In this document: positions 54,159-58,798 of the stretch, one piece after another | Numbering within the stretch: position 1 is the stretch's first letter | Layout: each line of letters opens with the position of its first letter | Origin: Caryophanales bacterium UBA1737 | GTDB taxonomy: Bacteria; Bacillota_I; Bacilli_A; ML615J-28; CAG-313 | Direction of reading: 5' to 3' | Length of the DNA: 58,798 bases | Assembly (NCBI GenBank): GCA_002315915.1 | Contig: DCIB01000007.1 | Span: 478 to 59,275 of the forward strand | Program-made: the position numbers and the translations under genes | Notes under the pieces: generated by a model | Told to the model about the DNA's origin: nothing | The model's database searches: none | Seen by the model: the letters and a program-made list of their open reading frames with translations, nothing else

Positions 54159-55643
54159 ATGGAATTAACTAATATTAATGAACTTCATTTTGATGAATCT
54201 TTAAGAACAGATATTAACATTTATCTTATAGATAAAGATCAAATAATACCTTTTTGTTATGAGAACAATTCACTTGTTCTAATTACAAAAAATGATTTAT
54301 CAATCTTTATTATAAATAAATATATTTCACTGTATAAGAATGTCATTTTTAAACAAGTATCACCAACCGACTATAAAACTATATATGATGATATTTTAAC
54401 TAAGAAAAATAATGATAAAGCAATATATGATGTATCAAATAATATTGATACTTATTACTTGTTAGAAGATGATTTTAATACTTACGATATTGATGTTGAA
54501 AATGCCCCTGTTGTTAGAGTAATTGATTCTCTTATTTTAGAAGCATTAAAGATGAAAGTATCAGATATTCATTTCATACCATGTGTAGATTCAATATTAA
54601 TTAAATATCGTATAGATGGAAATTTAACTAATAAAACAACACTCCCTATAACTTTAATGAGTGAATTATCATCAAGAATAAAAGTATTAAGTAATTTAGA
54701 TATCACAAAAAAATATTTACCACAAGATGGTAAATTTACATATCAACATGAAACAATAAAAGTAGATGTTAGAACTTCTATTATGCCTACTATTTATGGT
54801 GAAATGATAACTCTTAGACTTTTAGACAATCATAAAGAATTACTTGATTATCATGATTTAGGTTTTAATAGTGAGGTATTAGATAAAATAACAAAACTAA
54901 TTAATTCTAAACAAGGATTAATATTAGTAACTGGACCAACGGGTTCTGGTAAATCGACTACACTTCATTCATTCTTATTAGAAAATGCAAAAAGAAACGA
55001 AAACATTATAACAGTAGAAGATCCAGTCGAATATACTATTAATAAGATTAATCAAATTCAAGTAAATAATGAATCCGGATTAACATTTAGTGTTGCGTTA
55101 AGAAATATATTAAGACAAGATCCTAATATTATAATGATAGGAGAAATAAGAGATGAAGAAACAGCAAGTATAGCTGTAAGAGCATCACTTACAGGACATT
55201 TGGTATATTCAACTCTACATACTAATACTTCGTTTGGTGTTATTAATAGACTTACTGATATGGGTATTAAACCATACTTACTTCTCGATAGTTTAAAAGG
55301 TATAATTACTCAAAGACTTGTTAGAGTATTATGTGATAAATGTAAAATAAAGAAAAATTTAAATGAACAAGATATTGCTTATTTAGATTTAAAAGAAAAT
55401 ATAGAAATATTTGAACCATGTGGTTGTATTTATTGTAATAATACTGGCTATACAAAAAGAAGAGCAATTTATGAAGTTGTTGAATTTGATGATGATTTTA
55501 AAGAATTATTATCAAAAAAATCGCAAATTCAAAAATACAATAAATTGTTTATTAAAAAAGGTTTAAGTTCTTTAAAAGATGAAGCTATAAAATTATTAAA
55601 AGAAGGAGTAACATCTTTAGAAGAAGTTAAAAATATAATATAG
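54159..55643 (+). CDS. comGA: pilus assembly ATPase (PilB/GspE/ComGA family)
   Basis: The 494-residue ATPase has Walker A GPTGSGKST, the Asp box VEDPVEY, Walker B IIMIGEIRDEETA, and the His box TGHLVYSTLHTNT. A tetracysteine zinc site (LCDKCK and CIYCNNTGY) is present. The N-terminal domain of about 120 residues makes it nearer to PilB/GspE in size than to the short ComGA of Bacillus. It powers pilus extension. It follows comGB by nine bases. Confidence 0.93.
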   Translation: MELTNINELHFDESLRTDINIYLIDKDQIIPFCYENNSLVLITKNDLSIFIINKYISLYKNVIFKQVSPTDYKTIYDDILTKKNNDKAIYDVSNNIDTYYLLEDDFNTYDIDVENAPVVRVIDSLILEALKMKVSDIHFIPCVDSILIKYRIDGNLTNKTTLPITLMSELSSRIKVLSNLDITKKYLPQDGKFTYQHETIKVDVRTSIMPTIYGEMITLRLLDNHKELLDYHDLGFNSEVLDKITKLINSKQGLILVTGPTGSGKSTTLHSFLLENAKRNENIITVEDPVEYTINKINQIQVNNESGLTFSVALRNILRQDPNIIMIGEIRDEETASIAVRASLTGHLVYSTLHTNTSFGVINRLTDMGIKPYLLLDSLKGIITQRLVRVLCDKCKIKKNLNEQDIAYLDLKENIEIFEPCGCIYCNNTGYTKRRAIYEVVEFDDDFKELLSKKSQIQKYNKLFIKKGLSSLKDEAIKLLKEGVTSLEEVKNII

Positions 55644-55655
55644 AAGGGATATTTT

Positions 55656-56075
55656 ATGAAAAAGAATCAATTAAAAAAAGGTTTTTCTTTAGTTGAAATG
55701 CTTATTGTAGTAACACTTGTCGGAATTTTAAGTGGCGTGTTATATACTGGGTATAATAAGTATTTAACAACAGCTAAAGAAACAGCTACTAAAGCTGAAA
55801 TGCTTGAAGTAGTTAGTGCATTTGAAGCAGCAATGCTTGAACATGAATATTTGTATGGAACTGATCCAGAAACAATAACAGTTGATAATTTTACTTCATT
55901 TCCACAATTATTTGATATTGAAGAAGTAGATTTAGTAAGTTGTTATAATTCTCTTTCTACTAATCCATTAAAAGAAGGAATGAGTTTATCATTTACAAAA
56001 GATGACTATCTTGTAGTCGAACATAATGGATTAACTATTACATACGATCCTATTGATAAAGTATTTATTGATTGA
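55656..56075 (+). CDS. comGC: major pilin-like protein (ComGC/PilA type)
   Basis: The 139-residue prepilin has a KKG leader and FSLVEMLIVVTLVGILSGVLY with Glu at +5. A helical stem (KEMATK-like AKAEMLEVVSAFEAAMLE region) and a small C-terminal strand domain follow. The length and signature fit the major competence pseudopilin. It is the last gene of the operon, with its own GAAGGG ribosome site, and a very strong terminator follows the stop. Confidence 0.85.
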   Translation: MKKNQLKKGFSLVEMLIVVTLVGILSGVLYTGYNKYLTTAKETATKAEMLEVVSAFEAAMLEHEYLYGTDPETITVDNFTSFPQLFDIEEVDLVSCYNSLSTNPLKEGMSLSFTKDDYLVVEHNGLTITYDPIDKVFID

Positions 56076-56076
56076 T

Positions 56077-56115
56077 AAAAAGACAAGTAGATATTTCCTA
56101 TCTACTTGTCTTTTT
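56077..56115 (+). terminator. intrinsic terminator of the pilus operon
   Basis: A perfect 17-bp stem (AAAAAGACAAGTAGATA, 56077-56093; complement 56099-56115) with loop TTTCC. Confidence 0.93.
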
Positions 56116-56132
56116 ATATAACTTCTAAACAA

Positions 56133-56161
56133 TTGAAGAAAATGTATTATTTTGTTATACT
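56133..56161 (+). promoter_or_regulatory. promoter of truB-ribF
   Basis: TTGAAG (56133-56138), a 17-base spacer and TATACT (56156-56161) lie 21 bases before the truB start. Confidence 0.65.
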
Positions 56162-56182
56162 TAATATTAAAGGTGTATTAAT

Positions 56183-57067
56183 ATGAACGGAATTATCGTT
56201 ATAAATAAAGAATCTAATATGACATCTTTTGATTGTGTTAATATTGCAAAAAAAGTATTTTCTACTAAAAAAATAGGTCACACAGGAACACTTGATCCTC
56301 TTGCAACAGGTGTATTAGTATTATGTATTGATGATGCAACAAAACTTGTTCCTTTTTTAGAATCTGATTCAAAAATATATGAAGCAGAACTTACTTTAGG
56401 ATATTCAACTACTACTCAAGATTTAGAAGGAGAAGTTGTGGATAAAAAACTAGTTTCATATATTGAAGAATCAACAATAGATGATGTATTAAATTCATTT
56501 ATTGGTAAAATATCACAAACTCCTTCTATTTATTCAGCAATTAAAGTTAATGGTAAAAAACTTTATGAATACGCAAGAAGTAATAAAGAAGTTGAAATTC
56601 CTTCAAGAAATATTGAAATATATTCTATAGAAAGAATATCTGATATAGAATATTTAAACAATGAATGTAAGTTTAGTATAAGATGCCATGTATCAAAAGG
56701 TACTTATATTAGATCACTTTGTTTTGATATAGCTGCACGCTTAGGTTATCCTGGTGTTATGAGTAAGCTAGTAAGAATCCAAAGTGGTATTTTTAATATA
56801 AATGATGCAAATTCACTAGATGATTTAAAAAATAATAATGTAAATATTATATCAATGAAAGATGCTTTAAAAGGGTATTACCAAGTAGAACTACCTGAAT
56901 TATTACCTAAAATATTAAATGGATGCAAATTAGAAAAAGATGAGGTAATATCGATATATAATAAAGGTATTAAATCATTTGTTGTAACAAACAATAGTGA
57001 TATTGTTGCAATATATGAACTTGATTCTTCATCTGAAAGGTATAAAGCTATAAGAGTATGGAATTAA
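56183..57067 (+). CDS. truB: tRNA pseudouridine-55 synthase
   Basis: The 294-residue enzyme makes pseudouridine 55 in the T-loop of tRNAs. The catalytic Asp is D38 in GHTGTLDPLATGVL; other landmarks are the start GIIVINKESNMTSF, QTPSIYSAIKVNGKKLYEYAR and SKGTYIRSLCFDIAARLGYPG. Its end overlaps the ribF start by 10 bases, a common Firmicutes pairing. Confidence 0.95.
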   Translation: MNGIIVINKESNMTSFDCVNIAKKVFSTKKIGHTGTLDPLATGVLVLCIDDATKLVPFLESDSKIYEAELTLGYSTTTQDLEGEVVDKKLVSYIEESTIDDVLNSFIGKISQTPSIYSAIKVNGKKLYEYARSNKEVEIPSRNIEIYSIERISDIEYLNNECKFSIRCHVSKGTYIRSLCFDIAARLGYPGVMSKLVRIQSGIFNINDANSLDDLKNNNVNIISMKDALKGYYQVELPELLPKILNGCKLEKDEVISIYNKGIKSFVVTNNSDIVAIYELDSSSERYKAIRVWN

Positions 57068-57966
57068 TTGAATTTGATAAATATGTAAATACATATAACT
57101 ATAATAAAATTGCATCTTGTATTGGTGAATTTGATGGTGTTCATTTAGCTCATCAAGCTTTAATTGATAAAACAATATCGTACGCAAAAGCAAATAATTT
57201 ACATAGTGCAATAATTTGTTTTGAACCACATCCATATCTTATTTTTAATCCAGATACATCTAATTATTTGTTAACTGATTTAGAAGAAAAATCAATTTTT
57301 ATAAATAATTTATGTGTGGATTATTTAATAGTAATTAAATTTAATAAAGAGGTTAGTAATTTATCCCCAAAAGTATTTATTAATGACTACTTAAATAAAT
57401 TAAATATTCAAAAATTATTTATGGGTTATGATTTTTCTTTTGGAAAAGATGCATTAGGTACAAAAGAAGATATAACAAATAATTCTAATATTCAAGTTGA
57501 AGTATTAGATAAAATCTATTACAATGAATCAAAATTATCTAGTTCATTAATTCGTAAGTTTTTAGTTAATGGTGATATCTTAAAAGCTAATTCATGCTTA
57601 GGAAGACCTTTTATGTTAAAAGGAAATGTTATTCATGGATTTGGTATTGGGAAGAGCTTAGGATTTCCAACTGCAAATTTAGATATTGATAAAGTATTTG
57701 TTTTACCAAAAGAAGGTGTTTATGCAGTAGACTGCATAATCGAAGGCATTAAATATCGCGGAATATTAAATATTGGATTTAATCCTACTTTTAATAGAGA
57801 TTCAAAAACTGTAGAAGTTTTTATAATTAATTTAAATAAAAACATTTATGATAAAACAGTTTTCATAGAATTTTTATCTTATTTAAGAGATGAAGTTAAA
57901 TTTGATTCTGAATATGAATTAATAGAACAATTAAAAATTGATTCTAAGAATGCATTATGTTTATAG
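57058..57966 (+). CDS. ribF: bifunctional riboflavin kinase/FAD synthetase
   Basis: The 302-residue enzyme makes FMN and then FAD. The N-terminal nucleotidyltransferase shows CIGEFDGVHLAHQALI (GxFDGxHxGH-like) and KLFMGYDFSFGKD. The C-terminal kinase shows GRPFMLKGNVIHGFGIGKSLGFPTAN (shown in part as GFGIGKSLGFPTANLD) and GILNIGFNPTF. In the usual GxHxGHQ the second Gly is Ala here (HLAHQ). The gene overlaps truB and no terminator is evident after it. Confidence 0.95.
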   Translation: MELIEFDKYVNTYNYNKIASCIGEFDGVHLAHQALIDKTISYAKANNLHSAIICFEPHPYLIFNPDTSNYLLTDLEEKSIFINNLCVDYLIVIKFNKEVSNLSPKVFINDYLNKLNIQKLFMGYDFSFGKDALGTKEDITNNSNIQVEVLDKIYYNESKLSSSLIRKFLVNGDILKANSCLGRPFMLKGNVIHGFGIGKSLGFPTANLDIDKVFVLPKEGVYAVDCIIEGIKYRGILNIGFNPTFNRDSKTVEVFIINLNKNIYDKTVFIEFLSYLRDEVKFDSEYELIEQLKIDSKNALCL

Positions 57967-58022
57967 TTCGTGTAAATATAAATGGTAAAAAATAAAATAT
58001 AAATAAACTGAAAGGAAAATAT

Positions 58023-58798
58023 ATGAAAATTAAAATTCTTATTTTAAGTGTCGTTGCATCATTAGTTGCTATCCTATTGCCGATTTTTTTGTGTAATGAA
58101 GATAATACAGATACTAGTATTCATGTAACAAGTGCCAATGTTACACCTACTGAATTATACTTATATGTAGATGATTCTTATAATTTAGTTGCTGTAATTG
58201 AACCTGACAATGTCACTGATAAAAGAGTTTTATGGACATCAAGTGATGAAAATATTATTACAGTTAATGAATCTGGACATGTTACTGCTTTAAAATCTGG
58301 ATCAGCTACTATAACTGTAACAACACTTGACGGCAATAAAACTGGTGCTTGTATTTGCAATGTATCAAAAATTAAAGTCACAAAGCCAGTTTCCGATAAT
58401 ACAACATTTGTATATGATGGAACATTAAAAAAATATGCTATTACTGAGAATAATCTATATGAAATTACAGGTGATTCTAAAATTGAATCTGGAACTACTC
58501 AAGTAACTGTATCGTTAAAAAATACAAATAAGTATGAATGGACTGATTCAACAATTACTAACATACAGTTTGATTTTACAATAAGTAAAGCTGTTAATAC
58601 TATTTCTAACCTATCGCTTACAGGGTGGACTTATGGTCAAACTGCAAACACTCCATCAGCATCATCAACATCTGGAACTATTACTTATACTTATAGTGAT
58701 CAAGAAAATGGAACATATACAAATGTTGTTCCAACAAATGCAGGTACATATTATGTTAAAGCAAGTGTAGCTGAAACTGATAATTATTTATCTTGTGA
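58023..58798 (+). CDS. large exported Ig-like (BIG_2) surface protein, 3' end outside window
   Basis: The frame starts at the ATG 58023 behind AAAGGA and stays open to the right edge (258 codons). A signal peptide (ILILSVVASLVAILLPIFLC, residues 4-23) is followed by a BIG_2 domain (TPTELYLYVDDSYNLVAVI, then VLWTSSDENIITVNESGHV and SGSATITVTT). Further strand repeats follow (FVYDGTLKKYAI; GWTYGQTANTP; AGTYYVKASVAET), like MBG/Ig-like modules found in gut-bacterial adhesins. The Cys at residue 24 might be lipidated but LC is not a good lipobox. Expected length is much greater than seen here. Confidence 0.82.
   Translation, partial: MKIKILILSVVASLVAILLPIFLCNEDNTDTSIHVTSANVTPTELYLYVDDSYNLVAVIEPDNVTDKRVLWTSSDENIITVNESGHVTALKSGSATITVTTLDGNKTGACICNVSKIKVTKPVSDNTTFVYDGTLKKYAITENNLYEITGDSKIESGTTQVTVSLKNTNKYEWTDSTITNIQFDFTISKAVNTISNLSLTGWTYGQTANTPSASSTSGTITYTYSDQENGTYTNVVPTNAGTYYVKASVAETDNYLSC

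Overview
The window is a very AT-rich, gene-dense bacterial chromosome segment. TGA is a stop codon here (it ends the SepF-like and prepilin genes, among others) and Trp is read from TGG, so this is not a Mycoplasma-code genome. Shine-Dalgarno sites of the GGAG type are common. Markers such as YggS-SepF-YlmH-IleS, AlaS behind a T-box leader followed by RuvX and a DUF1292 protein, TmcAL, an RNase J paralogue, a ComG-type pilus operon and TruB-RibF point to a Firmicutes/Bacilli lineage. A reduced, host-associated order near Erysipelotrichia or the uncultured RF39-like groups is plausible, but this placement is inference from gene content. No tRNA, rRNA, insertion sequence or CRISPR array was seen.

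Layout. 1-3.3 kb: 3' end of a DUF4143 ATPase, a decayed gene remnant, and an exported metallophosphoesterase with a membrane partner. 3.5-8.0 kb: hpt, two tandem uridine-kinase paralogues, a COG2509 flavoprotein and a CofE-like ligase. 8.0-8.8 kb: a Phd/VapC-type toxin-antitoxin pair with a putative operator. 8.9-13.6 kb: iron-type alcohol dehydrogenase, RmuC, membrane proteins, DUF3737. 13.6-17.3 kb: three 33-bp-spaced direct repeats in front of a second DUF4143 ATPase, then a minus-strand zinc-ribbon/SPFH-like/membrane protein operon. 17.4-20.2 kb: metK-argS. 20.4-27.2 kb: yggS-sepF-ylmH-ileS-unknown-deoC-deoD. 27.3-35.9 kb: a tail-less SSB, then a long run from pyrimidine nucleoside phosphorylase through pepT, dut, folD, a divergent ThyX-like protein and an aminotransferase to pullulanase. 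36.7-43.2 kb: RNase J-like protein with altered metal ligands and two large ABC/FtsX-type fusions. 43.4-51.2 kb: membrane protein, T-box-alaS-ruvX-DUF1292, membrane protein, and mrp and tmcAL on the minus strand. 51.3-56.1 kb: a reordered competence-type pilus operon. 56.2-58.8 kb: truB-ribF and the start of a large Ig-like surface protein.

The strongest biological theme is nucleotide economy. Purine and pyrimidine salvage (hpt, two udk-type kinases, deoD, deoC, pyrimidine phosphorylase) sits alongside a compact thymidylate module: dUTPase makes dUMP, FolD makes methylene-THF, and the adjacent ThyX-like protein could join them.

The best candidates for undescribed biology are: the divergent ThyX-like protein; the uridine-kinase pair, which differ at base-recognition positions; the CofE-like/COG2509 pair with no other F420 gene visible; the iteron-like repeats in front of the DUF4143 ATPase; the SPFH/zinc-ribbon operon; and the pilus operon, with its unusual gene order, an unknown 254-residue protein and a 53-residue minor component.
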